Shown here: piece after piece, positions 26,995 through 39,427 of the stretch
How positions within the stretch are numbered: position 1 is the stretch's first letter
Layout: the number at the start of each line of letters is the position of its first letter
Assembly (NCBI RefSeq): GCF_020966775.1
Contig: NZ_JAJKFV010000029.1
Span: forward strand, 923,001-987,000
Length of the DNA: 64,000 bases
From: Rhodopirellula halodulae
GTDB lineage: Bacteria > Planctomycetota > Planctomycetia > Pirellulales > Pirellulaceae
Direction: 5' to 3'
Program-made: the position numbers and the translations under genes
The notes under the pieces: generated by a model
What the model was told of the DNA's origin: nothing
The model's input: the letters and a program-made list of their open reading frames with translations, nothing else
Databases searched by the model: none

Positions 26995-27636
26995 TCAGCG
27001 AGGCAAGCTAGGTGGAATTTTGATCGAACGGGGAGCGTTGAATCCGGGGAGAGGCGAATTAGTTGATCGCCGGTTTGTTAATGGGGCAGGCAGCGACGTT
27101 GAGTTGCGAGGTGGGTTGTTGCTTTCCTTCACATCGGTGAGGCTCCAACGTTTTCCGTTGAGGCCATCCGACGGATTCCAGGTCAGCCCCGGAACAAACA
27201 TCAGCGATGCGATGCTGGGACCATTGATTGAGGCGGTTCCCCATTCGGTTTCGACCGTGATGAGTTTGACGTCGGTGGCGCCCGTGATCGAGTCGCCGTT
27301 GAGCATGACCACGGTCGTGGTCGCGTCGTTGGCGGATGCGAATCGGATGCCGGCGACTTCCGCGAGCGGAATGCTGGCCGTGCCGAAAGAGGTCTGCATC
27401 TGCAGTTGAGTCGTGTCCGTCAGGGTCCCTTCGATCTGTGAGTCGTTGACCAATTCGACGGTGACGCTCAAAGGACGAGCCTTGGAGCTGACCTTGGCGT
27501 CCTGGACCGGCGCGGCTTTGGTCGGTTCAGCCTTGGCAGGAGAAGCCTTGGGCAGTTCTTCGTCCTGAGCGTTTGCCACGGTGGCGGTCAGCACCAAAGC
27601 AAAGGCCAGGCAAGCGTGTGAGCAACGGCGTTTCAT
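26995..27636 (-). CDS. Secreted protein with two internal beta repeats
   Basis: A 213-residue protein from ATG 27636, preceded by a CGGAG-type ribosome site. MKRRCSHACLAFALVLTATVANAQ is a Sec signal peptide. After a Lys/Ala/Pro-rich linker come two similar units: VELVNDSQIEGTLTD...GTASIPLAEVAGIRF and VVMLNGDSITGATDV...GTASINGPSIASLMF. Each is about 40 residues and beta-rich. Related repeats occur in planctomycete exported proteins. Function unknown. An open frame continues upstream of this start over mdh, but the signal peptide fixes the start. Confidence 0.75.
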   Translation of the reverse strand: MKRRCSHACLAFALVLTATVANAQDEELPKASPAKAEPTKAAPVQDAKVSSKARPLSVTVELVNDSQIEGTLTDTTQLQMQTSFGTASIPLAEVAGIRFASANDATTTVVMLNGDSITGATDVKLITVETEWGTASINGPSIASLMFVPGLTWNPSDGLNGKRWSLTDVKESNNPPRNSTSLPAPLTNRRSTNSPLPGFNAPRSIKIPPSLPR

Positions 27637-27720
27637 CTGAAAACTCCGAGGAAAAATCTGGCAAGTGGAGGACCGCTCCGCCAACGGAACGGCCTCCCCA
27701 GAGTAACCGATGTGGTCCTC

Positions 27721-27752
27721 TAAAAAGAGAACCCGCCGGGCGAAACCGGCGG
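27721..27752 (-). terminator. Rho-independent terminator of mdh
   Basis: CCGCCGG (27733-27739) pairs with CCGGCGG (27746-27752) over a six-base loop; on the minus strand a T-rich tail follows (A-rich 27721-27730 on plus). It lies about 110 bp past the mdh stop. Confidence 0.8.
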
Positions 27753-27863
27753 ATTCGTAAGAGGTTGCCAGTGCAATCGGCTTCAGCGGAACAGCTTCGC
27801 GTCCCACCGAAGTGGACGAGGGATCGAAAGCTGGGCCGCTCAGAACACCAGTTGCATGCGGAA

Positions 27864-29856
<1,993 letters not shown>

Positions 29857-30786
29857 GTGAACGATCCGATCGAATCGTCTGAGTCCATCCCGAACCCGTC
29901 ACCGCAGATAGATGACGCGTTGGTTGGTGACGCGCCGGTAAACCTCGCGCCGAACGTTCCGAGTGACTCCAATCAATCAGTGGATTTTCCCACGCCAGAT
30001 TACTGGTTCAGCGATGACTACGTTGCGCAAATGCATCGCACCATCGGACCGGATGCCTGTCGGAAATTGGCGATCTATCGGTTGCCCGAAGGGTTCCGGT
30101 TGTCGGTCATTGTTCCCGTGTACAACGAGTGTTCGACCGTTCAAGCGGTGTTGCAGAAACTTCGCGACACGGGACTACCGTTGCAAATCATTGTGGTCGA
30201 TGACGGGTCCAACGATGGGTCGAGTGAAACGCTGAAGCAGTTCAAAGACGATCCATTGGTCACGTTGATGCAACACGCAGAAAATCGCGGGAAAGGTGCG
30301 GCGATCCGTACTGCCATCGAAGTGACTCAAGGCGACGTCGTTGTCATCCAGGACGCGGATAGCGAATACGATCCCGGTGATTTTCGGGTGATGTTGCAAC
30401 CATTGTTGGCGGGCGAAGCGGACATCGTTTACGGCACTCGCTACGGGCACTGTGACCGGCAGGTGTCGCCCTGGTGGCACCAAGCCGTCAACGGGTTCAT
30501 CTCGTGGTTAGCCAGCGTGGCAATTGGTCCGCGATTGAGCGACGTGGAGACCTGTTACAAGATGGCGCGTCGCGAAAGTTTTCGAGACATCTTGCCGGAT
30601 TTGAAAGAAAATCGATTTGGGATCGAGATCGAAGTCACCGCTCGTTGGGCTCGAAAGAATCTGCGTTTCACGGAACGACCGATCCGCTACCACCATCGCT
30701 GGTACGACGAGGGCAAGAAGATCACATGGCGCGACGGCGTGGCTGCACTGGGGTGCATCTTCAAGTACGGCCTGCTGAAACGCTGA
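29857..30786 (+). CDS. Family 2 glycosyltransferase (dolichyl-phosphate-mannose synthase-like)
   Basis: A 309-residue protein with a GTG start. The GT-A fold starts at SVIVPVYNE (about residue 83), IIVVDDGSNDGS follows, and the nucleotide-sugar/metal motif is IQDADSEYDPGDF. The C-terminus (NRFGIEIEVTARWARKNLRFTERPIRYHHRWYDEGKKI) is typical of DPM1/GtrB-like enzymes. It has no evident C-terminal membrane pair. Likely transfers a sugar from a nucleotide donor to a polyprenyl-phosphate carrier; the exact donor is unknown. About 75 N-terminal residues precede the catalytic domain. Confidence 0.88.
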   Translation: MNDPIESSESIPNPSPQIDDALVGDAPVNLAPNVPSDSNQSVDFPTPDYWFSDDYVAQMHRTIGPDACRKLAIYRLPEGFRLSVIVPVYNECSTVQAVLQKLRDTGLPLQIIVVDDGSNDGSSETLKQFKDDPLVTLMQHAENRGKGAAIRTAIEVTQGDVVVIQDADSEYDPGDFRVMLQPLLAGEADIVYGTRYGHCDRQVSPWWHQAVNGFISWLASVAIGPRLSDVETCYKMARRESFRDILPDLKENRFGIEIEVTARWARKNLRFTERPIRYHHRWYDEGKKITWRDGVAALGCIFKYGLLKR

Positions 30787-30804
30787 GGCTCGCGTTCGAA
30801 TATC

Positions 30805-30858
30805 GGGCTTCTTGAAAACTCTGGGCTTCTTGAGAACTCTCGGCTTCTCGAGAGCATC
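30805..30858. repeat. Three 18-bp tandem repeats after the glycosyltransferase gene
   Basis: GGGCTTCTTGAAAACTCT (30805-30822), GGGCTTCTTGAGAACTCT (30823-30840) and a diverged third unit (30841-30858). The last two also allow a small hairpin, CTCTCG with CGAGAG. Confidence 0.8.
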
Positions 30859-30864
30859 AAGCTT

Positions 30865-31017
30865 CTAGCACGCATCGAATTGTATCGTCATCGCCACATG
30901 TTCGCGAACGTGCGGCGGAGGTAGGGCATCTTTGTACGCCTGATTCTTGAAGTGCAGGATATCCCGCGTGTCGTCTTCAATTTGACGGCTGATCCGTGAG
31001 ACGCGTTTGGCGTATCA
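30865..31017 (-). pseudogene. Possible remnant of a minus-strand coding region
   Basis: Between two stops, the minus frame encodes about 50 residues with a coding-like composition: RISRQIEDDTRDILHFKNQA, then YKDALPPPHVREHVA and MTIQFDAC before the stop. No ATG, GTG or TTG lies before this text, so it cannot be translated as a normal gene. It may be a decayed gene end or a frame-disrupted small gene. No homologue is recognised. Confidence 0.3.
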
Positions 31018-31370
31018 AGTTTCACATCGCGTTTGTTTCACGTCGCTTCCTCGCCTGGCCGCGTCCGTAGTTCGCAGGGCTTGCGGTTGGCAGGGCCTGC
31101 GGTCGAGAAAGTCGCTGTCTGAGTTTCACGGGAGGTTTCAATGCGGATGGGGGCGGCAACGACTCGCGGATTGGGCGACGTTTCGATCTGTTCTTTGCGG
31201 AGCTTGGTTGAGTAAAGTCGCGTTCGTGAAACGAAGCCTCGTCGGTCGATGTGGACGCCAGAAACGCCTTGCCAAGTGCACAACGGTTGGGTGTGACGGC
31301 GGCAAGCCACGAACGTCTGCGAGAACTCGTTTTCGATCTCTGACCATCCACGGTGCGAAGGATTCGCCGA
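31018..31370. other. Intergenic region without a recognised gene
   Basis: Open frames on both strands are arginine-rich and lack ribosome sites or motifs. It precedes the 31371 gene and should contain its promoter. Confidence 0.45.
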
Positions 31371-32897
31371 ATGCACGAACGGACGATGCGAGCGGTGGCT
31401 CGAAGTTTGTTCGTTGCCTGCTGCGCGGTCCCGACGTGCATCACGATGATGGTCATCATGGTGCTGTGGTCGCCGTGGTATCACGCCAAGTGTGTTCGCG
31501 CCACCGAAGCCTCGCTGGCGTTGCAAACCGGATTGGACATTCGCATTGGCGATCTGGAACGGATCAATCCAACGACTTGGCAACTGGAAGACGTCCAGCT
31601 TCGCGACAACGAAACCAAACGTTCCATCGGTCGTGTTCGGATCGTGTCATGGGTGCAAGAAGATGACCGGACCATCGTCCGCCTCAGCCAACCCGAAATC
31701 CGAGCAGAGTTCTTGGATGACGTTTGGGACTTGGTTCACGACCGTTTCTTGTGTCGGCCGGAACACACGCTGAACCCCATCCGTGTCGCGGCGGACGATC
31801 TGACGGTGATCTCCGAGCGATCGCAAGTGACCATCCGTGATTTCGATGGAAGGATACTGCCGGGTGAGAATGAAATCGCAGCGATCCTGTATTGCTTGCC
31901 CGCGGGTGAACGTCCGGATGTCGAACCGATGGAAATCGAGATCCGACGTCATCGCGGCGATGCGAACCCCAGCACGAGCGTTTCGTTGCGGACCGGGGAG
32001 CTGAAGGCACCGTTGGCTTGGTTGTCTGGCTACGATCCCAGGATCTCAAAGCTAGGGGACGAAGCGACGTTTCACGGTGCCGCCAAGCTGTCTCAAGTTG
32101 CCGGGCCCACTGGGTTGGTTTGGATGTTGGATCTTAGTAGTGCCCGAATTGAAGAAGTTGACTTTTCGAGGTTGACGGAATTCTTGCCGCACCGCATGAC
32201 CGGTCGCGGCGAACTGCAATTGAATCGCTGTCAAATCGTTCGCGGAGGTGTCGTTGACATCGATGGAACGTTGCAGATCACTCGGGGGTGGGTCAGTGCG
32301 TCTCTGCTGCCTCGCTTAGCGGAGGACTTGGGGTGCCAACTGACAACGGCGATCGCAGAGGACTTCCAGTTCGATTTGCTGGCGATCGATTTTGATCTCT
32401 ACGACGGCAAGTTGTCCATCGAAGGTCTCTGCAACAGCCAACGTGGCTACGAGAAAATGCCTCCCGGAACGATGTTGTGTGCCGCAGGCCAACCAATCGT
32501 TCTGACCGGTCCACAGCACGTTGCCGCGACCCAGGTGATGCGATTGTTTGCTTCGCCGCACAGTGTTTCGGTTCCCGTATCGGGACAAACGATGGAGATG
32601 CTGTGGCTGCTGCAACCTCCACGAGGCCCCCTGACCATTCAAGATTCCATTGGCCACCTACCAAATGGCCAACTGCGAAGTGGGGTACTGCCAAGCGAAG
32701 CGGCGTCGGCCACCACCGGCGACGTGGATGGTGTCGCACCAAGAGTCTCCGCGCGAATTCGCGGCTTTCAATCCGTTCCGCCTCGAGACGCAACCGCCCC
32801 AGCAAGCAACGAGCCGGCAAACAGTGCTCGGGCAGACAGTGCTCGGGCAAACAGTGCCCCGGCAAAAAGTGCTCCAGCGACACCGGGATATTGGTGA
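31371..32897 (+). CDS. Membrane-anchored AsmA-like protein of unknown function
   Basis: A 508-residue protein from ATG 31371 (an in-frame start at 31353 adds six residues). One hydrophobic segment (SLFVACCAVPTCITMMVIMVLWS) anchors the N-terminus. The body alternates short beta segments (GLDIRIGDLERINPTTWQLEDVQLRD; GELQLNRCQIVRGGVVDIDG; FDLYDGKLSIEGLCN), a pattern seen in AsmA/TamB-like proteins, but this is a weak resemblance. The C-terminus holds an in-frame 15-bp repeat giving ANSAR/ADSAR/ANSAP/AKSAP. The convergent ABC permease gene ends 57 bp later. Confidence 0.65.
   Translation: MHERTMRAVARSLFVACCAVPTCITMMVIMVLWSPWYHAKCVRATEASLALQTGLDIRIGDLERINPTTWQLEDVQLRDNETKRSIGRVRIVSWVQEDDRTIVRLSQPEIRAEFLDDVWDLVHDRFLCRPEHTLNPIRVAADDLTVISERSQVTIRDFDGRILPGENEIAAILYCLPAGERPDVEPMEIEIRRHRGDANPSTSVSLRTGELKAPLAWLSGYDPRISKLGDEATFHGAAKLSQVAGPTGLVWMLDLSSARIEEVDFSRLTEFLPHRMTGRGELQLNRCQIVRGGVVDIDGTLQITRGWVSASLLPRLAEDLGCQLTTAIAEDFQFDLLAIDFDLYDGKLSIEGLCNSQRGYEKMPPGTMLCAAGQPIVLTGPQHVAATQVMRLFASPHSVSVPVSGQTMEMLWLLQPPRGPLTIQDSIGHLPNGQLRSGVLPSEAASATTGDVDGVAPRVSARIRGFQSVPPRDATAPASNEPANSARADSARANSAPAKSAPATPGYW
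32817..32876 (+). repeat. Four in-frame 15-bp tandem repeats
   Basis: Units GCAAACAGTGCTCGG, GCAGACAGTGCTCGG, GCAAACAGTGCCCCG and GCAAAAAGTGCTCCA encode five-residue repeats at the C-terminus of the AsmA-like protein. Confidence 0.9.
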
Positions 32898-32953
32898 ACG
32901 CGAATGCTCAGGCAGGGCCGCTGCACGGCAACACCATGTTGCCAAACCCCGCG

Positions 32954-35269
32954 TTATCGCGTCGCCGTTGCCAATCGTTTGATCGATGGATCGGTGACAT
33001 TGTGGTTGACCACCAAGCGATCTGCTAACGCGTCGTTGCTGTTGATTGGATCGGTGTCTTGCGTGATCCGATAGATCGCGACCACACAGGCCGATGAAAC
33101 GATCAAGCAGCACGCCGTCCAATACGGATGATAAGCGGGGCCCGCGGCCGTTGATTGAATCAACTGGTTCAGTACAGGAATGTCCAACTCCGCCACTCGC
33201 TGCAGTGAAACCGACATGGCATTGTTGCAGAAGTGAATGGCGATTCCGGGAAGAACGCTTCCCGTTCGCAGCGCGATCCATCCGAGTAGCAATCCCATGA
33301 AGGTTGCCGAGATCGATTGTTGAAGCACGCCGTGCGAGATGCCAAACATCAACGCGGTGACCAGCACGGCTCGCAGTGGATGCCCTCCTCGAACCAAACC
33401 ACCGAAGATGAACCCACGGAAGGTGATCTCTTCGCAGATGGCGGGCACAAACGCCATCAACAGAATCACGGAGGTCCATGGTGCGGCTGCGATTTGCTGC
33501 GTGAAAGGCAGCATGGCTTCCGCGGCTTGATCGCTCAGCGGATACATCGTGCTGATCCATCCGGCCAACTGAATGTAGAGCGGATGCAGCATCACACATA
33601 AAACACCAATCACTGGCCAAGCTCGCCAACTCGGCAAGCCAATGCGAAGGCTGGTTCGAAGCGAAGTGGTCAGCATGACCGACATCAGCAGGGTCGGCGC
33701 GAGGATCAGTCCGAGTTGAGGTACCAACACCAGCGTCGAGATTCCCGCAAAGGTGGTTGGCATCTCGGTCACGGCCAGCTTGCCAAAGAACAACCCGACC
33801 AGAACAATCGCCCCGCAGGCGAATGCCACGGTGGGCGTTGCGGCGCGTTGGCGATCACGCCAAAGGTGTCGGACCCAGGCCCCCAATTCCCACTGGTCGC
33901 CATCACCGAACAAGACGGCTTCAGATTCAAATTGTCGGCGAGCCCACTGCACGGCCAACCACAAGCAAACACCCGTGACCAAGGCGACCGTTGGGACGTA
34001 CATCAACGCTTCCAACATGTGTCCTTCGACCAAGGTTCGGACGAGCAAGAACATTCCCGTCACCGGAATCAAACTGGTGCCCAAGCTCAACGTTGTACCG
34101 GGCAACATGGGAAGCAGGACCAACGGAAGCGTCAGCATCATCAGTGGCATCAGGTAGTACTGGCCTTCTTTGCTGCTCTTTGCCATCGCCGCCACGGCCA
34201 ACGCGAGTGCACTGAACAAGGCAGACAGCGGAACCAAGGCGACAAACAGCCACAACATGGGAATGAGGGGTGGTGTGCCCATCGACCCGGTCGGTCCGAC
34301 CGCAATTTGGTTGAACACGAAGGTGCTGGTGACCAGCATCGAGCAAGCGTTCAAGATCGCCGTCAGCATGCTGAACGACATCACCGCGCCGAGTTTGCCC
34401 CAAACGATTTCGCTGCGGAGTGTTGGGCTGCAGAGCAGCGTCTCCAGCGTTCCGCGTTCTTTCTCACCCGCGACCAAGTCAATGGCGGGATAGAACGCGC
34501 CCGTCATCGCCCAGATCAACATAATGAATGGCAGTAGCTTGCTCCAAAACGCGGCTTCGCGAGTGCGTTCTGGTGCGATGTCCACGTCTCGGACTTGAAA
34601 GGGATCAAGGACTGACAGTTCCATTCCGGCGGACGAGAGTCGGCTGCGAACCCAGCTGCCTCGCCAGCGATTCAAGATCGCGGCGACGCGTTCCCGAGCC
34701 ACGAGAGACTGGTCCGAGGCAACGTTGTAGAACAAACCAATCGTGCCGGGTTGCGAGGTTTGCGCTGCATCCATGTTGGAAAGCGGCGTTTCAAAGCAAA
34801 CCACGCAGTCGTAGATGCCATCTCGAACCCAAGTTTCGCTGCGTTCGCTTAGATCGCCGGTGCGTTCGAGTTCCCCGGTTCGATAGGTCGTGACGTTGAC
34901 GTTTTGGATGTTTTCTGAAACCGCGTCGGCAAACCGGAATTTCGGCAAGGCTTTCTCTGGTGGCTCTTCGCCATCGGTTTCTGTTTGCACCAGCAACGGT
35001 GGCACGTCGGAGGAAGTCGCAGACTGAACGTGTTCCACCCCGATCACGCAGACCGAAATGGGGTGTTGCTGAGTGAATTGGGCAATCTGCAGCAGCAGCA
35101 TGCCGACGATCGGATAAAGCAGGATCGGCAGCACGATGATTGTGAACAGCGTTCGACGGTCACGCAATTGATCACGCATCTCTCGCGCGTAGATTAACCC
35201 AATCGTTTCCAGTCGCGGGCGATTGGCTTTGGCCGCGAGTTCTCGTTTTTGTTTTGACGATTCGCTCAT
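32954..35269 (-). CDS. ABC-2 (NatB-type) permease fused to CPBP intramembrane protease
   Basis: A 771-residue fusion. The N-terminal part (about 1-480) is an ABC-2 exporter permease: a membrane segment at about 33-60, a large extracytoplasmic domain, then five or more segments including [31 protein letters not shown]. The C-terminal part (about 500-740) is a CPBP (CAAX-type/abortive-infection) protease; [13 protein letters not shown] holds the EExxxR motif at about residue 613, with HGVLQQ and HFCNNAMS carrying further His. The ATP-binding partner overlaps its start by four bases. Function is probably Na+ or drug/lipid export with a proteolytic step, which is inferred. Confidence 0.92.
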   Translation of the reverse strand: MSESSKQKRELAAKANRPRLETIGLIYAREMRDQLRDRRTLFTIIVLPILLYPIVGMLLLQIAQFTQQHPISVCVIGVEHVQSATSSDVPPLLVQTETDGEEPPEKALPKFRFADAVSENIQNVNVTTYRTGELERTGDLSERSETWVRDGIYDCVVCFETPLSNMDAAQTSQPGTIGLFYNVASDQSLVARERVAAILNRWRGSWVRSRLSSAGMELSVLDPFQVRDVDIAPERTREAAFWSKLLPFIMLIWAMTGAFYPAIDLVAGEKERGTLETLLCSPTLRSEIVWGKLGAVMSFSMLTAILNACSMLVTSTFVFNQIAVGPTGSMGTPPLIPMLWLFVALVPLSALFSALALAVAAMAKSSKEGQYYLMPLMMLTLPLVLLPMLPGTTLSLGTSLIPVTGMFLLVRTLVEGHMLEALMYVPTVALVTGVCLWLAVQWARRQFESEAVLFGDGDQWELGAWVRHLWRDRQRAATPTVAFACGAIVLVGLFFGKLAVTEMPTTFAGISTLVLVPQLGLILAPTLLMSVMLTTSLRTSLRIGLPSWRAWPVIGVLCVMLHPLYIQLAGWISTMYPLSDQAAEAMLPFTQQIAAAPWTSVILLMAFVPAICEEITFRGFIFGGLVRGGHPLRAVLVTALMFGISHGVLQQSISATFMGLLLGWIALRTGSVLPGIAIHFCNNAMSVSLQRVAELDIPVLNQLIQSTAAGPAYHPYWTACCLIVSSACVVAIYRITQDTDPINSNDALADRLVVNHNVTDPSIKRLATATR

Positions 35270-36057
35270 TGGGCGACCTCCATGATGTGAGACTCGTCAG
35301 CGGCATTCATCTCATTGGCCGCTTCGTGTTCGCTGAGCAGTGAGAAGAAAAGTTCTTCAAAGTTGTCTTCTTGGTGTCGCTGAACCAATTCCTCCAGCGT
35401 GCCGGAATCCAAGATGCGACCTTGGTGCATGATCGCGATTCGATCGCAGAGTCGTTCAACTTCGCTCATGATGTGCGTTGAAAAGATCAGGCATTTGCCC
35501 GCTTGGCGAAGTTCCCGGATCACTTCCAGCAGGTTGCGAGCGACCAACACGTCCAAGCCCAGTGTTGCCTCGTCAAAAACCAGCACCGGTGGGTCGTGCA
35601 CCAACGCTCGCGCGATCGAAACTTTTTGCTGCATTCCCGTCGAGAGCTTGCTGCCCGGGACGTCGCGAAATTCGTTCATTCGCAGTTGGGTGAATAGCTT
35701 CTCGAGCCGTTCGTTGAGTTCGTCGCGTTTCATCCCGTGCAACCGACCAAAGTAGCTGACCATTTCCCATGCGGTCATGCGGTCATAGATGGCCGTGTTG
35801 TTGCTGACGAAACCAATGCGTCGGCGCACTTCCGCGGGTTCATGCGAGACGTCATAGCCGTCGATCGTCGCGATGCCGGAGGTCGGACGCAGCACCGTGG
35901 ACAGCATGCGTAGCACGGTGGTTTTTCCAGCCCCGTTGGGACCGAGCAGTCCAAAGATTTCGCCCGGCTGAACACAAAACGAGATGTGATCGACAGCCAA
36001 GAAACGTCCCCGACGAAGATCTTCGTAGGCCTTTGTCAGGTGTTGGACATGAATCAT
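35266..36057 (-). CDS. ABC transporter ATP-binding protein (NatA-type)
   Basis: A 263-residue ATPase. Walker [10 protein letters not shown] (residues 39-47), signature [15 protein letters not shown], Walker [13 protein letters not shown] and switch His in IFSTHIMSE are present. The C-terminus contains [20 protein letters not shown], usual for export ATPases. Its stop overlaps the permease-protease start (ATGA), giving a two-gene operon. It energises that permease; substrate unknown. Confidence 0.95.
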   Translation of the reverse strand: MIHVQHLTKAYEDLRRGRFLAVDHISFCVQPGEIFGLLGPNGAGKTTVLRMLSTVLRPTSGIATIDGYDVSHEPAEVRRRIGFVSNNTAIYDRMTAWEMVSYFGRLHGMKRDELNERLEKLFTQLRMNEFRDVPGSKLSTGMQQKVSIARALVHDPPVLVFDEATLGLDVLVARNLLEVIRELRQAGKCLIFSTHIMSEVERLCDRIAIMHQGRILDSGTLEELVQRHQEDNFEELFFSLLSEHEAANEMNAADESHIMEVAQ

Positions 36058-36271
36058 AGGGTGCTAGCCAGGCTGGTAGTCAAAGCGGTCGTGCATCGGG
36101 CCGCGATGATTGCACGCGGGTTCCTTTGGGAACCGTAACTCTCAGCTAGGTGACACGCAGTGCTCCAGGGGACGATTCTTGGTGCCGGAAGTCAAACCGA
36201 TGACGTGATGGCCCGATTGGCAGGCCTATTCTGCCTGGTTTGGTTGTACCGATTGCAGGCCAGCGAATCGA

Positions 36272-37456
36272 TCATTCAGCTTGCAGGACCAAGTTGCCCT
36301 CAAAGTTTCTCAAGCTGATCGGACCCGGCAAAGGACCGCCGTTGAACGAGGTCGGCTCGGACGGATCGTATTCCCGCGACGCGAGTTCCAGGATGGTCGA
36401 CGCCAGTCGTTGCCAATGGTCCATTGTCATGACGCCTCGCGACCAACCCAATTGATCCCAAGCAAGCTGACACGCGGCAACGATGATGGGACGCTCTTGG
36501 TGCCAATTGAACTTGCCGGCGTTGGTTTCAGCGTTTGAGCTTCGTGCAGCCATCGCTTCCGCGAAGATGGTCCATCGGTCGGGGGTGGATTTGGACGGTG
36601 TGAACCGTGTGCATTCATCCAGCCACCGCTGAGCAAAACGATCGACCATCGAGTTCGTTTCGGATTGCAGTTGTCCCGTGCGAACCATGGCGTCCACGGC
36701 CGTTGGGTAACGTTCTTCCAACATCGGCAACACGTCCTGGCGAATCCAGTTGCGGGTGTAGAGCGTTTGTTGATTGCTGGCGTCCTCTCGCCAGGACTGA
36801 GCGATTTCACGCAGTCCTTCGCGAAGGTCCTTGCGGCGAACGCTCAGCAGCGGTCGGCGGAGCACCATCTCGTCTTCAAACGGGCTGGTCGATGTCATCC
36901 CGCCCATTCCGCGAGGTCCCGTTCCGCGGAGGAAATGATGCAGCAACGTTTCGGCTTGATCGTCGGCTGTATGAGCGACCGCGATGTAGCGGCACCCGTG
37001 CTGCTGGGCGACTTCGTGGAAAAACTTGCGGCGAATGTTGCGCAGCGTTGATTCATCCCGTGCGGGGGGGGCGTTCGTGAGACGGGAGGTGTTGACTTCT
37101 CGGTGAACGACGCAGGTCACACCGAGGGTTTCGCTGAGGTTCCGCACGAACGATTCATCCGCGTTGGATTCGTCGCCTCTCAATCCGTGATTGCAATGAG
37201 CAATCACGAGGGGGGACAGCAACTTTGGGGTTCGCGACCCGCCGCTTGCGGAGACCGCCTCAGCCGCTTCGTCGTTCCAAAGCTCCACCAGCAAACGCGC
37301 CAAGGCGACACTGTCGGCGCCTCCGCTGCAACCGATGACGGTGCCCACATCCGCGGCACGACCATGTCGATTGATCCAGCTCGCGCGGATGGCTTGGCGG
37401 AGTAACTGCCACTTCGAAGAATCGTTTCGAGGCTTGGCCGTGGGTTGGTCGATCAT
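36272..37456 (-). CDS. tilS: tRNA(Ile)-lysidine synthase
   Basis: A 394-residue N-type ATP pyrophosphatase. The PP-loop is SGGADS at residues 44-49, with AHCNHGLRGDESNADE and VAHTADDQAETLLHHFLRGTG as further TilS signatures. It makes lysidine at position 34 of tRNA-Ile2 so that AUA is read as Ile. The C-terminal region after about 330 is short, so the second substrate-binding domain may be reduced. It stands alone, upstream of and divergent from rny. Confidence 0.94.
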   Translation of the reverse strand: MIDQPTAKPRNDSSKWQLLRQAIRASWINRHGRAADVGTVIGCSGGADSVALARLLVELWNDEAAEAVSASGGSRTPKLLSPLVIAHCNHGLRGDESNADESFVRNLSETLGVTCVVHREVNTSRLTNAPPARDESTLRNIRRKFFHEVAQQHGCRYIAVAHTADDQAETLLHHFLRGTGPRGMGGMTSTSPFEDEMVLRRPLLSVRRKDLREGLREIAQSWREDASNQQTLYTRNWIRQDVLPMLEERYPTAVDAMVRTGQLQSETNSMVDRFAQRWLDECTRFTPSKSTPDRWTIFAEAMAARSSNAETNAGKFNWHQERPIIVAACQLAWDQLGWSRGVMTMDHWQRLASTILELASREYDPSEPTSFNGGPLPGPISLRNFEGNLVLQAE

Positions 37457-37737
37457 TTGGTAGTTGCGAGCATCCGAAAGGCCCGTGTCCGTTTCCTGCG
37501 TCTGTTGGGTCGGTTACACTCGCAATTCCGTCTTAACACCACCGCTTTCTCTCCCATGCTTCGCATCGGGCGTTTTGCTCATGTGGCCGATAATTTATCT
37601 GCTGTTCATTCGCACCGCGAATTTTGGCTGGCATTTCGCGAGTCAATTGACGTGGCGATCCTGCGCGAAGCAAGGCGTTTTGCACCCTCTCGAATGCCGG
37701 TGCACGCCTGGGACGCACAAGCGGCTTCGAGAATCTA

Positions 37738-39306
37738 ATGAATCCGCAACTCGCAACCACCATCCTCTATTGCCTATTCTTCTTTTTCCTCGGGATCGCC
37801 GCCGTTCTGGCCTTTGTTCAGCGTCAGAACGCCAAACGCCGAGAACGGCTTGACGCGGAAGCTCAAGCGGTTCTGGAGACTGCTCGCCGAGAAGCCGAAA
37901 CACGAGGCAATCAAATCATCGTCGACGCTCGCGAAAAAGCATTGGCTGTCAAAGCCGAGGCGGATCGCGAAGTGGCGGCCATGCGCGAAAAAGAACAAAT
38001 TCGCGATCGCAAACTGGACGCACGAGAAGACCAGCTCGCATCCAACCAAGAGTCGCTACGCAAAGCCCAACGTGGTTTAGAAAGCAGCCAAACTCGATTG
38101 GCCGCACAGATGCGGAACTTGACGGAGCAACGTGCGGAACTGGATCGCTTGGTCCAAGAAAGCCAGCGAGCTTTGGAAAAGGTCAGTGGCATGACGGAAG
38201 CCGAGGCCGCAGAAAAACTGATGGAATCGCTGCGGCAGGATCTCGAGCATGAGATCGGTGCGACCGTGCTGAAACAACAGCGAGAACTCACGCGCCGCGT
38301 CGACGCGCAGGCCCGAGAGATGTTGCTCACCGCGATGCAGCGTTACGCATCGGTTCACACGGCCGACACCACGACCAGCACCGTGGGCGTGCCGACCGAC
38401 GACATGAAGGGCCGTATCATTGGTCGCGAAGGCCGCAATATTCGTGCGTTTGAAAAAGCCACCGGTGTGGATCTGATCATCGATGATACGCCTGGTGTCG
38501 TGGTGGTCAGCGGCTTTGATCCCGTCCGACGCGAAGTGGCTCGGATGTCGTTGGAGAAACTGATCGCCGACGGTCGGATTCACCCGTCCAAGATTGAAGA
38601 AACGGTGGAGCAATCCGAAAAGGAAATCCAATCCTTCATAATGCAAAAAGGTCACGAGGCGGCCAACGAGGTCAACGTTTCCGGTTTGCATGATCGGGTG
38701 ATCGAGATGCTGGGGCGTCTGCATTTCCGAACCTCGTACAGCCAAAACGTGCTGCGTCACAGTGTGGAGGTGGCTTTCTTGACGGGAATGATGGCGGAAA
38801 TGATCGGCCTGGATGGCGAGTTGGCTCGTCGTGCCGGGTTGTTGCATGACATTGGCAAAGCCGCCGATCACGAATTGGAAGGCGGGCACCCCAAGATCGG
38901 TGCGGACCTGCTTCGTCGCAGCAAGGAAAGCGAAGAAGTCGTGCACGCGGCGAAGGGGCACCACGATGAGATCGTGACGGAGTATCCGTACACGATGCTG
39001 GTCGCAACCGCCGACGCGTGCAGTGCGTCACGACCGGGCGCCCGCCGCGAATCGTTGGAACGCTACGTCAAACGCATGGAAGAGCTGGAGTCAATCGCGC
39101 AGCGGTTCGATGGTGTTCAGCAGGCCTATGCGATCTCGGCCGGACGTGAACTGCGGGTGATGGTCGGCAGCCAGAACGTCAGCGACGAACGAGCCGCCGC
39201 CATTTGCCGCGACATCGCATCGACGTTTGAAAAAGAGCTGACTTACCCCGGTGAGATCAAAGTCACCGTGGTTCGTGAAGCCCGATTCATCAGCACGGCG
39301 AAGTAA
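37738..39306 (+). CDS. rny: Ribonuclease Y
   Basis: A 522-residue protein. One N-terminal membrane anchor ([19 protein letters not shown]), a long Glu/Arg-rich coiled coil (about 30-200), a KH domain ([19 protein letters not shown], about 210-275) and an HD domain with [12 protein letters not shown] near residue 367. It is an endoribonuclease that initiates mRNA turnover at the membrane. All domains are complete. A short open frame directly upstream ends by overlapping the ATG by one base but shows no family features. Confidence 0.96.
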   Translation: MNPQLATTILYCLFFFFLGIAAVLAFVQRQNAKRRERLDAEAQAVLETARREAETRGNQIIVDAREKALAVKAEADREVAAMREKEQIRDRKLDAREDQLASNQESLRKAQRGLESSQTRLAAQMRNLTEQRAELDRLVQESQRALEKVSGMTEAEAAEKLMESLRQDLEHEIGATVLKQQRELTRRVDAQAREMLLTAMQRYASVHTADTTTSTVGVPTDDMKGRIIGREGRNIRAFEKATGVDLIIDDTPGVVVVSGFDPVRREVARMSLEKLIADGRIHPSKIEETVEQSEKEIQSFIMQKGHEAANEVNVSGLHDRVIEMLGRLHFRTSYSQNVLRHSVEVAFLTGMMAEMIGLDGELARRAGLLHDIGKAADHELEGGHPKIGADLLRRSKESEEVVHAAKGHHDEIVTEYPYTMLVATADACSASRPGARRESLERYVKRMEELESIAQRFDGVQQAYAISAGRELRVMVGSQNVSDERAAAICRDIASTFEKELTYPGEIKVTVVREARFISTAK

Positions 39307-39316
39307 CGCGTGTCCA

Positions 39317-39335
39317 CATCTGCGAAAGGCAGATG
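39317..39335 (+). terminator. Hairpin after rny
   Basis: CATCTGC (39317-39323) and GCAGATG (39329-39335) close a GAAAG loop 11 bp after the rny stop. No T-run follows, so its role in termination is uncertain. Confidence 0.45.
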
Positions 39336-39348
39336 CGGGGGTGCGCGG

Positions 39349-39422
39349 GCGAAAGTCTTGACGACGTTTCGCTACGACGTTGTGAGCGAAAGGCTTGACG
39401 ACGTTTAACTACGGTGTTGGCG
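39349..39422. repeat. Two 37-bp direct repeats between rny and fumC
   Basis: GCGAAAG.CTTGACGACGTTT occurs at about 39349 and again 37 bp later; the surrounding bases (CTACG.) also match. The pair fills the convergent gap and does not overlap the hairpin. Confidence 0.8.
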
Positions 39423-39427
39423 TGGAA

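Noticed and set aside
31007..31666. Arg/Ser-rich 219-codon frame over the start of the AsmA-like gene
   Set aside because: Composition is that of an out-of-frame reading and it conflicts with the gene from 31371, which has a membrane anchor.
37445..37738. 97-codon open frame ending at the rny start
   Set aside because: No motifs, no ribosome site; it appears to be the rny leader by chance open.
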